Positions 41,845 to 50,592 of a stretch of 64,000 nucleotides of DNA are shown here, piece by piece. The notes beneath the pieces were generated by a model that worked only from the letters and a program-made list of their open reading frames with translations, did not search any database and was not told the DNA's origin. The stretch lies in contig NZ_JAKEEB010000013.1 in assembly GCF_021462825.1 (NCBI RefSeq), positions 1 through 64,000 on the forward strand, in the 5' to 3' direction. Source of the stretch: Streptomyces glomeratus. GTDB lineage: Bacteria; Actinomycetota; Actinomycetes; Streptomycetales; Streptomycetaceae. Position 1 is the stretch's first letter. Every line of letters begins with the position of its first letter. Both the position numbers and the translations under genes were made by a program.

Positions 41845-42810
41845 ATGGCCAAGAAGCGACTCCAGACCAAGGCCGAGAGGCCGCAGCTCACGGATGCCGA
41901 GATCCCGGTCGTCGGCGCCCGTGAGCCCTGCCCCTGCGGCAGCGGCCGCCGCTACAAGGCCTGCCACGGCCGGGCCGCCGCGCACGCGGTGACCGAGCTG
42001 GTGCAGCGCCCGTTCGAGGGACTTCCGGGCGAGTGCGACTGGATCGCGCTGCGCGAGCTGGTGCCGGCGGCGACCGCCGAGCTGAAGCTCAGGGGCGACC
42101 TCCCCGAGGGCGTCCCCTCGGTCTCGCTCGTCACGGTCCTGCCGATGGCGTGGCCGGCTCTGCGCCGCGACGACGGCTCGGTCCTGCTCGGCCTGCAGAA
42201 CGACACGGCGTCGGGCGACATCAGCCGCGACCTCGCGGACACCCTCCAGCGCGCTCTGTCCGCCCCGCCGGGCACGCCGGTGCAGGGCCGCCGCGCACCC
42301 GCCGACGGGCCGCGGCTGCAGGATCTGCTGGACCCCGAAGGCGCCTTCGAGCCGGTCGTGCACAGCGGCTTCGAGTTCTGGGTCCCGGACGCGGAGAACG
42401 CGACGCCGGAGGTGGCCGCCTCCCTGGAGCGGGCCAACGCCGCGGCCATCCCGACCGTGAAGCTCGAGGGCGTCGACGCCGCTTACTGGTGCGAGACGCC
42501 CGAGAAGAACCATCTGCGGTGGGTCATGCCGCATTCCGAGGAGCGGCTTCTGGACGCTCTCGCACGCCTGCACGCGGCCGGGCAGTCGAGCCTCGGCGAA
42601 GGCACGCGCCTGGTCGGCTCCTTCCGTGCCCACGGGCTCACGGTGCCGGTGTGGGACCTGCCGAGCGAGGTGAGCGCGGCGGACATCGAGAAGCCGGCGG
42701 CCGAGTTCGCCGAGCGCCTCGCGACCGCCCTGGCGGCGGACACACCGCTCACCGCGGACGAGCGCCGCGCACGCGGCGGGCTGACCAACCGGCAGGTGAC
42801 GCTCAGCTGA
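41845..42810 (+). CDS. SEC-C motif protein, DUF5926 family
   Basis: A 321-residue protein. The N-terminus carries a zinc-binding SEC-C motif (EPCPCGSGRRYKACHG) followed by an alpha/beta domain conserved in actinobacteria (PFEGLPGECDWIALRELVPAATAEL...; SGFEFWVPDAENATPEVAASLERANA; DAAYWCE...HLRWVMPHSEERLLDALARL). It resembles DUF5926 proteins, which lack a known reaction. Ribosome site GGGAG 10 bases before the ATG. Confidence 0.82.
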   Translation: MAKKRLQTKAERPQLTDAEIPVVGAREPCPCGSGRRYKACHGRAAAHAVTELVQRPFEGLPGECDWIALRELVPAATAELKLRGDLPEGVPSVSLVTVLPMAWPALRRDDGSVLLGLQNDTASGDISRDLADTLQRALSAPPGTPVQGRRAPADGPRLQDLLDPEGAFEPVVHSGFEFWVPDAENATPEVAASLERANAAAIPTVKLEGVDAAYWCETPEKNHLRWVMPHSEERLLDALARLHAAGQSSLGEGTRLVGSFRAHGLTVPVWDLPSEVSAADIEKPAAEFAERLATALAADTPLTADERRARGGLTNRQVTLS

Positions 42811-42962
42811 CCCACCGCCGCCACCTGACCGACCGTTCAGACGGTCCGGGGTGTCCCTGCGGGTGACTCCCGTCACAAGTTGCCGACGGGACAGCTAAAT
42901 CCGTGTCCGAATAGCCGAGATCGAATTTGCGAACCGCCGATCTCTTGTTACCGTTCCAGTAG

Positions 42963-43000
42963 CCCGGTTGCTGGTGCATCCCCCGTCGCCAGCAACCGGG
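42963..43000 (+). terminator. C-rich-loop hairpin followed by TCTTT
   Basis: A 12-bp perfect stem (42963-42974 with 42989-43000), loop containing CCCCC, then TCTTT. It lies 150 bases past the SEC-C stop. It may terminate that gene or end a short independent transcript, since a -35-like TTGCGA is present near 42926. Confidence 0.5.
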
Positions 43001-43083
43001 TCTTTCCATGTACACGTGCGCACATCCCGCCATGCGCGTACATCAACTGCCTTCAGCAGCAACCGAGTTACCGCTCGTTCGAC

Positions 43084-43692
43084 TCACTGCCCGCTCGACT
43101 CGGGCCGTTCGCTCCCGGAGCGCAGCAGCAGCGGTCCGCCGCCGTCGCCCCGGGCGAACTCCGCGACCGCCGCATACGCCCCCGGGTCGCCCGTCACATG
43201 CTGCGGGGGCGTCTCGCAGGTCTCCGGATCGTCCGCGGCGGCGACCGTACAGCGCGTCTCGACGGTGCGTCCGTCGGGAGCCATCAGATTCAGGACGGAA
43301 CTCAGACGCTCGCCACTGGCGTTGCGGTAGTACGTGCGAGCCCAGACGTCCCCTGCCCGCGTCAGCACACAGGTCTGGGCCTCGATGCCGTCGCCGGAGG
43401 ACAGTGGCGATCCACAGCGGACGGCGGTGGCGAGCCCGGGGCCCCGCAGCAGCGGGGAACGCGCGGAGACCGAGCGCTTCGCGTCATCGTGCGCCGGTGG
43501 ACGGACCGCGACGCGGCCCGCTTCGCGGACCTGTCCGGCAAAGGCCACGGTGAGCGGCAGGGCGGCCACGGCCGCGGCCACGGCCAGGAGCGCCAGCAGC
43601 CGGATCCCATGGGGGTCGGGCCGGCCGGGCCCCTGTGGCTCCTCCCCGGGACCGAGTCCGCGTCTCCCGTGTCCCCCACGACTCATCAGCAT
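43084..43692 (-). CDS. Membrane-anchored extracytoplasmic protein (hypothetical)
   Basis: A 202-residue protein. A basic Gly/Pro-rich start is followed by one membrane span (~31-52, IRLLALLAVAAAVAALPLTV) and an extracytoplasmic domain with four cysteines (VRCGSP, AQTCVLTR, TRCTVA, ETCETPP) and a central DVWARTYYRNASGERLSSVLNLM. No catalytic motif. The layout suggests a small disulfide-bonded surface domain. Start at the first or second Met. Unknown function. Confidence 0.65.
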   Translation of the reverse strand: MLMSRGGHGRRGLGPGEEPQGPGRPDPHGIRLLALLAVAAAVAALPLTVAFAGQVREAGRVAVRPPAHDDAKRSVSARSPLLRGPGLATAVRCGSPLSSGDGIEAQTCVLTRAGDVWARTYYRNASGERLSSVLNLMAPDGRTVETRCTVAAADDPETCETPPQHVTGDPGAYAAVAEFARGDGGGPLLLRSGSERPESSGQ

Positions 43693-43748
43693 GAGGGCGA
43701 AGATATCCGCCGATCACGGGCGCCCGGTTCGGCCCGCGCCCGGCACCC

Positions 43749-44414
43749 CTACATCTCGGGGGCGCTCACACCCTTACGAGTGAGGGCCTCCACGACGGCG
43801 TCCACGACCGCCTCCACATCGGGGACCCAGGGCGAGGCGGAGCCGGGCAGCGGGGCGCGCTCCCAGCGGATCTGCCCATGGCCGGTCTCGGACGGGGGGA
43901 GGGCCAGATAGCCGCCCTCACCGTGGAAGCGCAGTGAGCCGGGGACGAAGTCCTGGGCGTAGAGCAGTTCGCCCAGTTGCTCCATGGAGTACGGCGCCAC
44001 GAGGATCGCCCAGCGGTGCGATCCCGCCACGACCGGACCGAGACGCATGCCCTTCCGGCCGAGTGCGGCCAGGGCGCGCGAGGCCGCGAGGGCGGGCAGG
44101 CTCACCGCGCACGGCGCCCTGCCCCCGGTGGCCAGCACGATCGGTGCGGACGGCCGGTTGGTCCACCACCAGCGCACCATGCGCTCATCGGTGGTGGCCG
44201 CGAGCAGCCCCGGGTCGAAGGGGTGCGCGCCGGGCACCGTGCACTCCGGGTCGGGGCATCCGCAGCGGGCACGCCCCTGCGGGTCGGGTGCCACACCCGG
44301 GAGAACGGGCCACTGCCATGCGGTCGCGAAGGTGAGGGCCGCGCCGATCAGCTCAGGCTTTCCGTCCCTCCGCTTGGACAGGAGCCTGCGTCGCCTTCCG
44401 AGGATCTCGCGCAT
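43749..44414 (-). CDS. Prim-pol-family protein with degraded catalytic residues
   Basis: A 221-residue protein. The overall layout is that of actinobacterial prim-pol-domain proteins: ALTFATAWQWPVLPGV, a CGCPDPECTVPGAHPFDPG cysteine patch, WWTNRPSAPIVLATGG, and later GYLALPPSETGHGQIRWERAP. The acidic pair seen in the 26975 protein (GIDLDT) is replaced here by CAVSLPAL, so polymerase activity is unlikely. Conserved orphan genes of this kind occur in Streptomyces; role unknown, possibly nucleic-acid binding. Confidence 0.72.
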   Translation of the reverse strand: MREILGRRRRLLSKRRDGKPELIGAALTFATAWQWPVLPGVAPDPQGRARCGCPDPECTVPGAHPFDPGLLAATTDERMVRWWWTNRPSAPIVLATGGRAPCAVSLPALAASRALAALGRKGMRLGPVVAGSHRWAILVAPYSMEQLGELLYAQDFVPGSLRFHGEGGYLALPPSETGHGQIRWERAPLPGSASPWVPDVEAVVDAVVEALTRKGVSAPEM

Positions 44415-44893
44415 GAGCGCTCGTTCCTTTCCGTTGCACGCCTGGCAACACCGAGGATCACATCACACCATGTGTCGATCACTTCACTGTGCGTACCTAC
44501 TGGCGCATCACACCCCTGTCGCGGACAGGGGGAACCCCTATGGGCCGAGCCTTGGCTGCGTCCGTCCATACTGCGCCCATCACCAGCATGGGCATGGCGT
44601 GGGGTGGCGGCGCCTGGCGATGTGCCGTCCGGCTCTTGCTCGCCGCCTCCGCCACGAGAGGATGGGGCTCGGTCGTCGGTGGTTAAGACGCCCGGGTCCG
44701 GCACCAGGTTCCGGGTGATCCCCAACCACCCCTGGCCTTCACCGAGTACGTACCCATCACGACCGCTGTGACGCTCCGTCGAACAAGGCCAGTCGACCGC
44801 AATGGGCCGATACCCGAGGCAGTTTTAAGCCAACTTTGCTTCCTTGCAAGTGAGTAAGGGCGCCTCACGGACACCAGGAATCCCAGCAGGACA
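44415..44893 (+). promoter_or_regulatory. 479-bp divergent intergenic region with GTGAG-N9-CTCAC repeat
   Basis: No gene is supported. It holds promoters for the divergent prim-pol and SpoIIE-like genes. An inverted repeat (GTGAG at 44850-44854, CTCAC at 44864-44868) lies 26 bases before the phosphatase ATG and resembles the older AGTGA-Nm-TCAC description of BldD targets. It follows an AT-rich TTTTAAG segment. Confidence 0.4.
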
Positions 44894-46411
44894 ATGCTGG
44901 ACATCCCCTCACGAGTGCGTGTACATGTGGAGACACCGCTAGCGGCGCAGATTGACATGGGGGTTTGCGATGCTATCGAGCAATACGCACCGGTTCGAAA
45001 GCCGGACGCCATGAACGCCCCTCACCCTCCGAAAGTGGCCGGAATCGATTCAGCGGTTCCTCCGCCCGCACACACTGTCGCGCCGACGTCTGCCGCCACG
45101 GGTGCCCCTTCGGCCGTGCCCACCGCCCCCGTCGGCCCGGGAGCCCTCCTCCAGGACCGGCTCGCCGGCTGGGTCTCCGATCTGACGACCCTCCACGAGC
45201 TCACCGAGCGCCTCGCGCGCACGGACTCGCTCGCCGATGCGCTCCAGGAACTGCTGCGCGCCGGAGCCGCCCTCGTGGGCGCCCGGCGCGGTCTTGTCGT
45301 ACTGGAGCCGCGCGACGGGCTCGGCCCCGACACCACGATCGGCCTCGGCCTGGCCCGCGCCGACCTCGGGCACATCGAGACCGTGCCGCGCAGCGCCCTG
45401 TCGTACGGCAGGATCCTCGACGGACTGCCGGGCGGCGAGCGCGAGATCGCTCAGCCGGATCTGTTCTCCGAGGACGGCCTCGACCCCCGCCACCGCGAGG
45501 TCGCCGCCCGGCTCGGCTACGCCGCCAGCTATGCCCTCCCCCTGGCCGGCGAGACGGCCGGCCGTCTCGGCGCCGCCGTGTGGCTCTACGACGAACCCGC
45601 CGAGCCGGTCGAGCGCCAGCGCCACCTGGTCGGCCTGTACGCCCGCTACGCGACCGAGCACCTGGCCCGGATGGTCGAGATCGAGCGCACGCGCGCGTGT
45701 CTGACGACGATGTCCGAGGAACTGCTGCCCACCCGGCTGCCCCGGGTCGCGGGCGTCCAGCTCGCCGCCCGGCGCCGCACGGGCCCGCGCGGGGGCGGCG
45801 ACTGGTACGACGCGCTGCCGCTGCCCGACGCCGCACTCGGCCTCGCGGTCGGTTCCGTGACCGGGTCCGGTCCCGGCGCGGTCGCCGCCATGGGACGGCT
45901 GCGGGCCTCCCTGCGCGCCTACGCCGTGATGGAGGGCGAGGACCCGGTGGCGGTCCTCTCCGATCTGGAGCTGCTGCTGAGGCTCACCGAACCCGCCCGT
46001 TCCGCCACCGCACTGTTCGCTTACTGCGAGCCCGTGCTGCGCAGGCTGACACTCGCAGGCGCCGGGCACAGCCCGCCGCTGGTGATCGGCCCGCGGCGCA
46101 CCGAGTTCGTCGAGACCTCGCTGTCGGCGCCCCTCGGCATGCTGGCCTGCTGGGAGGCGCCCAGCATCGAGCTGACCGCCGAGCCCGGCGAAACCGTACT
46201 GCTGTACACCGATGGACTGCTGCATCGCACCGGAGACTCCCTGGACCGCGCCTTCGCGCGGCTGCACGCGGCGGCCGCCGGGGTGCCGCGGCCGGTGCGC
46301 GCCGACCCGGGGGCGGTCGCCGACCACGTGCTGCGCACGGTGCTGCCCGACGGCCTGGACGAGGCGGACAGCACGGAGGACGTGGTACTGCTGGCGGCGC
46401 GGTTCGAGTAA
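44894..46411 (+). CDS. GAF / SpoIIE-type PP2C phosphatase-like regulator
   Basis: A 505-residue protein. After a ~90-residue Pro/Ala linker come a GAF domain (~95-265) and a SpoIIE/PPM domain (~280-505: LPTRLPRVAGVQLAARRRTG, GGDWYDALPLPDAALGLAVG, SATALFAYCEPVLRRLTLAGAGHSPP, ETVLLYTDGLL). The second metal-site motif, normally GDVxGHG, reads GSVTGSG (Ser321, Ser325), so metal binding and catalysis may be weakened. Active members dephosphorylate anti-anti-sigma factors. Nearby ATPases (40974 and 48056) could belong to the same kind of circuit, but no STAS protein is in the window. Confidence 0.85.
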   Translation: MLDIPSRVRVHVETPLAAQIDMGVCDAIEQYAPVRKPDAMNAPHPPKVAGIDSAVPPPAHTVAPTSAATGAPSAVPTAPVGPGALLQDRLAGWVSDLTTLHELTERLARTDSLADALQELLRAGAALVGARRGLVVLEPRDGLGPDTTIGLGLARADLGHIETVPRSALSYGRILDGLPGGEREIAQPDLFSEDGLDPRHREVAARLGYAASYALPLAGETAGRLGAAVWLYDEPAEPVERQRHLVGLYARYATEHLARMVEIERTRACLTTMSEELLPTRLPRVAGVQLAARRRTGPRGGGDWYDALPLPDAALGLAVGSVTGSGPGAVAAMGRLRASLRAYAVMEGEDPVAVLSDLELLLRLTEPARSATALFAYCEPVLRRLTLAGAGHSPPLVIGPRRTEFVETSLSAPLGMLACWEAPSIELTAEPGETVLLYTDGLLHRTGDSLDRAFARLHAAAAGVPRPVRADPGAVADHVLRTVLPDGLDEADSTEDVVLLAARFE

Positions 46412-46446
46412 GGGAACGGCTTCCTTCGGTAACAGGCGTTCCGGCC

Positions 46447-46488
46447 CTGGGCCCCCTTCAGTACGACCGTACGATGGTGGGGGCCCAG
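46447..46488 (+). terminator. Hairpin between the phosphatase-like gene and pepP
   Basis: A 10-bp GC stem (46447-46456 with 46479-46488) sits 36 bases past the phosphatase-like stop and 12 bases before the pepP ribosome site, so it may also affect pepP expression. Confidence 0.45.
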
Positions 46489-46511
46489 TGCCGTATCCAA
46501 GGAGGATGACC

Positions 46512-47984
46512 GTGGCGGACGAGCTCACTCCGGCGACCCCGGACGAGACCGAAGAGCCGATCAAGCAGCGCAAGAACGGCCTGTACCCGGGCGTTTCCGA
46601 CGAGCTGGCCGAGAACATGAAATCCGGCTGGGCCGACACCGAGCTGCGCGACCTGCAGCCGATCGCCCAGGCCGCCGAGACCGCCGCCCGCCGCGCCGCC
46701 CTGTCCGCGCGCTTTCCGGGCGAGCGTCTGGTGGTCCCCGCGGGCAATCTGAAGACCCGCTCGAACGACACCGAGTACCCCTTCCGCGCCTCCGTCGAGT
46801 ACGCCTACCTCACCGGCAACCAGACCGAGGACGGCGTTCTCGTCCTGGAGCCGGCCACCTCCGCGGACGGCAGGAGCGGCCACAAGGCGACGATCTACCT
46901 GCTGCCCCGCTCCAACCGCGAGAACGGCGAGTTCTGGCTCTCCGGGCAGGGCGAGCTGTGGGTCGGCCGCCGCCACTCGCTCGCCGAGGCCGAGCAGCTG
47001 TACGGCATCCCCGCCTCGGACGTGCGCGAGCTGCCCGAGAAGCTGAAGGAGGCCACCGGTCCGGTCCGGGTCGTCCGCGGCCACGACGCCGGTATCGAGG
47101 CCGCGCTGCACGACAAGGTCACCGCCGAGCGCGACGAGGAACTGCGTGTCTTCCTCTCGGAGGCCCGTCTGGTCAAGGACGACTTCGAGATCGGCGAGCT
47201 GCAGAAGGCCGTCGACTCGACCGTGCGCGGCTTCGAGGACGTCGTGAAGGTCCTCGACAAGGCGGAGGCCACCTCCGAGCGTTACATCGAGGGAACGTTC
47301 TTCCTGCGCGCCCGCGTGGAGGGCAACGACATCGGCTACGGCTCCATCTGCGCGGCGGGCCCGCACGCGTGCACGCTGCACTGGGTACGCAACGACGGCC
47401 CGGTCCGCTCCGGGGACCTGCTCCTGCTGGACGCGGGCGTGGAGACGCACACGTACTACACCGCGGACGTCACCCGCACGCTTCCGGTCAACGGCACCTA
47501 CAGCGAGATCCAGAAGAAGATCTACGACGCCGTGTACGAGGCCCAGGAGGCCGGTATCGCGGCGGTGAAGCCGGGCGGCAAGTTCCGCGACTTCCACGAC
47601 GCCGCCCAGCGGGTGCTGGCCGCGAAGCTGGTCGAGTGGGGCCTGGTCGAGGGCCCGGTGGAGCGCGTCCTGGAGCTGGGTCTGCAGCGCCGCTGGACCC
47701 TGCACGGCACGGGCCACATGCTCGGCATGGACGTCCACGACTGCGCCGCCGCGCGCACCGAGACGTACGTGGACGGCACGCTGGAGGCGGGCATGGTGCT
47801 CACGGTCGAGCCGGGCCTGTACTTCCAGGCGGACGACCTCACCGTCCCGGAGGAGTACCGCGGCATCGGCGTCCGCATCGAGGACGACATCCTGGTCACC
47901 CAGGACGGCAACCGGAACCTGTCGGAGGGCCTTCCGCGGCGTTCCGACGAGGTCGAGGCGTGGATGGCGTCCCTGAAGGGCTGA
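46512..47984 (+). CDS. pepP: Xaa-Pro aminopeptidase (aminopeptidase P)
   Basis: A 490-residue M24B metallopeptidase. An N-terminal creatinase-like domain (~1-225) precedes the pita-bread catalytic domain with the five metal ligands: Asp in LLLLDAGVET, Asp in YYTADVTR, His in GTGHMLGMDVHD, Glu in LTVEPGLY and Glu in GVRIEDDI. It removes N-terminal residues preceding proline. Start set at the GTG 46512 because GGAGG at 46501-46505 is 6 bases upstream; the ATG at 46506 abuts that site. Confidence 0.94.
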   Translation: MADELTPATPDETEEPIKQRKNGLYPGVSDELAENMKSGWADTELRDLQPIAQAAETAARRAALSARFPGERLVVPAGNLKTRSNDTEYPFRASVEYAYLTGNQTEDGVLVLEPATSADGRSGHKATIYLLPRSNRENGEFWLSGQGELWVGRRHSLAEAEQLYGIPASDVRELPEKLKEATGPVRVVRGHDAGIEAALHDKVTAERDEELRVFLSEARLVKDDFEIGELQKAVDSTVRGFEDVVKVLDKAEATSERYIEGTFFLRARVEGNDIGYGSICAAGPHACTLHWVRNDGPVRSGDLLLLDAGVETHTYYTADVTRTLPVNGTYSEIQKKIYDAVYEAQEAGIAAVKPGGKFRDFHDAAQRVLAAKLVEWGLVEGPVERVLELGLQRRWTLHGTGHMLGMDVHDCAAARTETYVDGTLEAGMVLTVEPGLYFQADDLTVPEEYRGIGVRIEDDILVTQDGNRNLSEGLPRRSDEVEAWMASLKG

Positions 47985-47993
47985 TACGGCGGT

Positions 47994-48033
47994 GAAGGGC
48001 CGGGTGACCGTGGAGCGGTGTACCCGGCCCTTC
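47994..48033. terminator. Bidirectional terminator between pepP and the ATPase gene
   Basis: A 12-bp perfect stem (47994-48005 with 48022-48033) lies between two convergent genes. Confidence 0.75.
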
Positions 48034-48055
48034 GCATGAGCCGGTCGGGCCCCGG

Positions 48056-48511
48056 CTACACGACCGTCAGCGGGGAGCCCTTCTTCCACTTCAGGATCTT
48101 GTCGAAGCTCACCACCGCCCCGTCCCGTCCCGGCGTGTTGCCGATGTGGACGTGGTCGGCGAGTTCCTCGATTAGGCACAGGCCCCGGCCGTGCTCCGCG
48201 TCGGTGCAGCTCGGCAGGGTCACGGCACGGGATCTGCCGACGGGGAAGCCCGGGCCCGAGTCGGCGACTTCGATGCGGCACGTCTCGCCGTCGAGGTACG
48301 CCGTGACGCGGTACGCCTCCGACATGCCACCGAGTGCGCTGTCGCCGCCGTGCTCGACCGCGTTGGCACAGGCCTCGCTCAGGGCGACGGAGATGTCGTA
48401 GGAGATGTCCGGGTCGACGCCCGCGGTCTCCATCGTGCCCATCAGGAGCCGTCGGGCGAGCGGCACGCTCGCAGCCTCGCGCCGCAGTTGGAGTGACCAC
48501 CAGATGCTCAT
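48056..48511 (-). CDS. RsbW-like regulatory ATPase (HATPase_c_2)
   Basis: A 151-residue single-domain protein: LARRLLMGTMETAGVDPDISYDISVALSEACANAVEHGG (N-box), RIEVADSGPGFP (G1) and HGRGLCLIEELADHVHI (G2). Anti-sigma-factor kinase fold, canonical motifs intact. No sigma or antagonist gene is adjacent. It is separate from the similar protein at 40974. Confidence 0.88.
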   Translation of the reverse strand: MSIWWSLQLRREAASVPLARRLLMGTMETAGVDPDISYDISVALSEACANAVEHGGDSALGGMSEAYRVTAYLDGETCRIEVADSGPGFPVGRSRAVTLPSCTDAEHGRGLCLIEELADHVHIGNTPGRDGAVVSFDKILKWKKGSPLTVV

Positions 48512-48755
48512 GCTCCAGCCTCCTGGCTGCGGCTCGACATACCGTTACGTATTGCCGCGCGTACGCGACCGCAATCTCCCATGCGACGAGATCCCGCCCG
48601 TACGGCGGATGCGCGGAAGCCGGGAACGGTGTATGCACGCAGCTCGCATCGCCGGAGTGCGGTCTTCCGAAAGCGCCCCTCCGCATACCGCGCGAAAGCC
48701 GTCTTGCGGACCTGCCGCACCGGCGCCGAACGGCCAGTGCGATGATGAGGCCGCC

Positions 48756-49586
48756 ATGAGTGCCCCCCACCAGCGCACACCACGCACCGGGTGCGAGCTG
48801 CGGATCCTGCGGGCCGCGGTGTTCGCCGCGGTCTGCGTCGTGCTGGCCGGGGCCGGGCACACACTCGCGTCCTGCGCCACGGTTCCGGTGTGGACGCTGG
48901 GCGCCGGCTTCCTCGGCGTGTTCGCCGTCACCGCCCTGCTCGCCGGGCGCGAGCGCTCACTGCTGGGCATCGCGGGCCTCCTCGCGGTGGGCCAGACCGT
49001 GCTGCACACCCTGTTCGGGCTCGGGCGGCATTCCGGTGCGGTGTCGATGGCGTCGATGACCTCGAACGCGACGGCGACTGCCGATGCCAGGCTCGTGGCA
49101 CGGGCCGCGCACCTGCTGTGCGGCACCACCGCGGCGGCGATCTCCCCCGCCCAGGCCCAGAAGATCCTCGCCGACGCGCGGCTCGGCACGGGTACGGACA
49201 TGGCCGCCATGCACCACCCCGCGGACGCGCTGTCGACCACGCCCGGTTCGTGGTGGTCGGTACTGCCGTCCGTGCCCATGCTGCTCGGCCACGTCCTCGC
49301 GGCCGTCGCCGCCGGGTGGCTGCTGCGCCACGGGGACAGGGCGCTGCTGCGGCTCATGAGCCTGTCGGCGCACGGAGTCGCCGAAGGGGCGCTCATACGA
49401 TCCCTGCGCTCCTCGTTCGCCCTGGTGCGCGCCCTGCTGGCCGGGCTTCCCACGACTCCCGAAGCGGGTATCCGCGCCCCGCGCACCGCGTTCCTCACGG
49501 CGCCGAAGCCACGGACGACGGCGCTGCGGCATGCGGTGATCCGGCGCGGACCGCCCTCCCCCGCTCCCTGCGTCCTCGCAGCCTGA
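48756..49586 (+). CDS. Integral membrane protein preceding the copper genes
   Basis: A 276-residue protein with about five membrane spans: ~18-42, ~45-63, ~67-85, and ~168-190, plus a weaker one. The central loop is Met/His/Ala-rich (SMASMTSNATA, TDMAAMHHPAD), which could bind copper. The C-terminal ~80 residues are basic and cytoplasmic. It lies 153 bases upstream of the YcnI gene in the same direction, so a link to copper handling is likely by position, not by family evidence. Confidence 0.7.
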   Translation: MSAPHQRTPRTGCELRILRAAVFAAVCVVLAGAGHTLASCATVPVWTLGAGFLGVFAVTALLAGRERSLLGIAGLLAVGQTVLHTLFGLGRHSGAVSMASMTSNATATADARLVARAAHLLCGTTAAAISPAQAQKILADARLGTGTDMAAMHHPADALSTTPGSWWSVLPSVPMLLGHVLAAVAAGWLLRHGDRALLRLMSLSAHGVAEGALIRSLRSSFALVRALLAGLPTTPEAGIRAPRTAFLTAPKPRTTALRHAVIRRGPPSPAPCVLAA

Positions 49587-49739
49587 CGCGACGCGCCGCT
49601 CCCCCTCGTCCTGTGCGGAGGGGCCGCCGTCGCGCGGCACGCGCGCGTGCCCGTGTGGTGCCACGACCGTGGCGTCCCCTGCGCACACGCGCCCTCTTCC
49701 TCAACGGACTCTCACTCGGAGTGGAGTGTTTCCCACGTC

Positions 49740-50486
49740 ATGAAGGTCATCAAGGGTTCCCTGAAGCCGTCCCGTCTCGCCGTCACCGGTGCCGCCGCCG
49801 CGTCGGCCGTCCTGTTCCTGTCCGTCCCCGCGTTCGCGCATGTCACCGTGCAACCGGAGGGCGCGGCCGCCAAGGGCGGCTATGCGGTCGTGGACTTCAA
49901 GGTCCCGAACGAGCGCGACAACGCCTCGACGACCAGGCTCGAGGTCTCCTTCCCGGCCGACCACCCGCTCGCCTCGGTGATGCCGCAGCCCCTCGACGGC
50001 TGGAAGGTGCAGGTCACCAAGTCCAAGCTCGACAAGCCGCTCACGCTGCACGGCAAGCAGATCGACGAGGCCGTCACCAAGGTGACCTGGACCGCCACCG
50101 GCAAGGGCATCGAACCGGGCTACTTCCAGAAGTTCCCGCTCTCCGTCGGCCGGCTCCCCGAGAACACCGACCAGCTCGTCTTCAAGGCGCTCCAGACGTA
50201 CTCCGACAACGAGGTCGTGCGCTGGATCGAGCCGCAGAAGGAGGGCCAGGAGGAGCCCGAGAACCCGGCCCCGGCGCTCCAGCTGACCGCCGCCGCCTCC
50301 GGCCACCACGGCTCCACGGCCGAGGACACCTCCGCCCGGTCGGCCGCCAAGGAGACCACGGCCGAGACCTCCACCGACTTCAGTGACACCACCGCCCGCG
50401 TCCTCGGCATCGTGGGCATCGTGGTCGGCGCGGCAGGCGTGGCGTACGGCGTTCTGGCCGGCCGCCGACGCGCCCCGCAGGCCTGA
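49740..50486 (+). CDS. YcnI-like copper-associated membrane protein (DUF1775)
   Basis: A 248-residue protein. A signal peptide occupies 1-~33 so that the mature chain begins with HVTVQPEGA; the N-terminal His of YcnI proteins forms the copper site. The DUF1775 beta-sandwich spans ~34-180 (GGYAVVDFKVPNERDNASTTRLEVSFP, GYFQKFPLSVGRLPE, YSDNEVVRWIEP). After a Ser/Thr-rich linker, a C-terminal membrane anchor (~220-240) is followed by basic residues. It probably presents or delivers Cu(II) outside the membrane. Confidence 0.9.
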   Translation: MKVIKGSLKPSRLAVTGAAAASAVLFLSVPAFAHVTVQPEGAAAKGGYAVVDFKVPNERDNASTTRLEVSFPADHPLASVMPQPLDGWKVQVTKSKLDKPLTLHGKQIDEAVTKVTWTATGKGIEPGYFQKFPLSVGRLPENTDQLVFKALQTYSDNEVVRWIEPQKEGQEEPENPAPALQLTAAASGHHGSTAEDTSARSAAKETTAETSTDFSDTTARVLGIVGIVVGAAGVAYGVLAGRRRAPQA

Positions 50487-50509
50487 GGCCGGAATCGCCT
50501 TCGGACACG

Positions 50510-50558
50510 CGCCGGGGTCGTACGGCATCGCCGTGACGCGCCCCGCACGACCCCGGCG
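50510..50558 (+). terminator. Hairpin after the YcnI gene
   Basis: A 12-bp perfect stem (50510-50521 with 50547-50558) lies between the YcnI stop and the Sco gene start, so part of the copper cluster may be separately transcribed. Confidence 0.6.
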
Positions 50559-50592
50559 TCCATCGGAACCCCTAGATCTGGGACATTTCTCT

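Noticed and set aside
46458-48860. An 800-codon minus-strand frame across pepP and the ATPase gene
   Set aside because: It crosses two genes with recognisable catalytic motifs and a terminator; the translated sequence is low-complexity and lacks domains.
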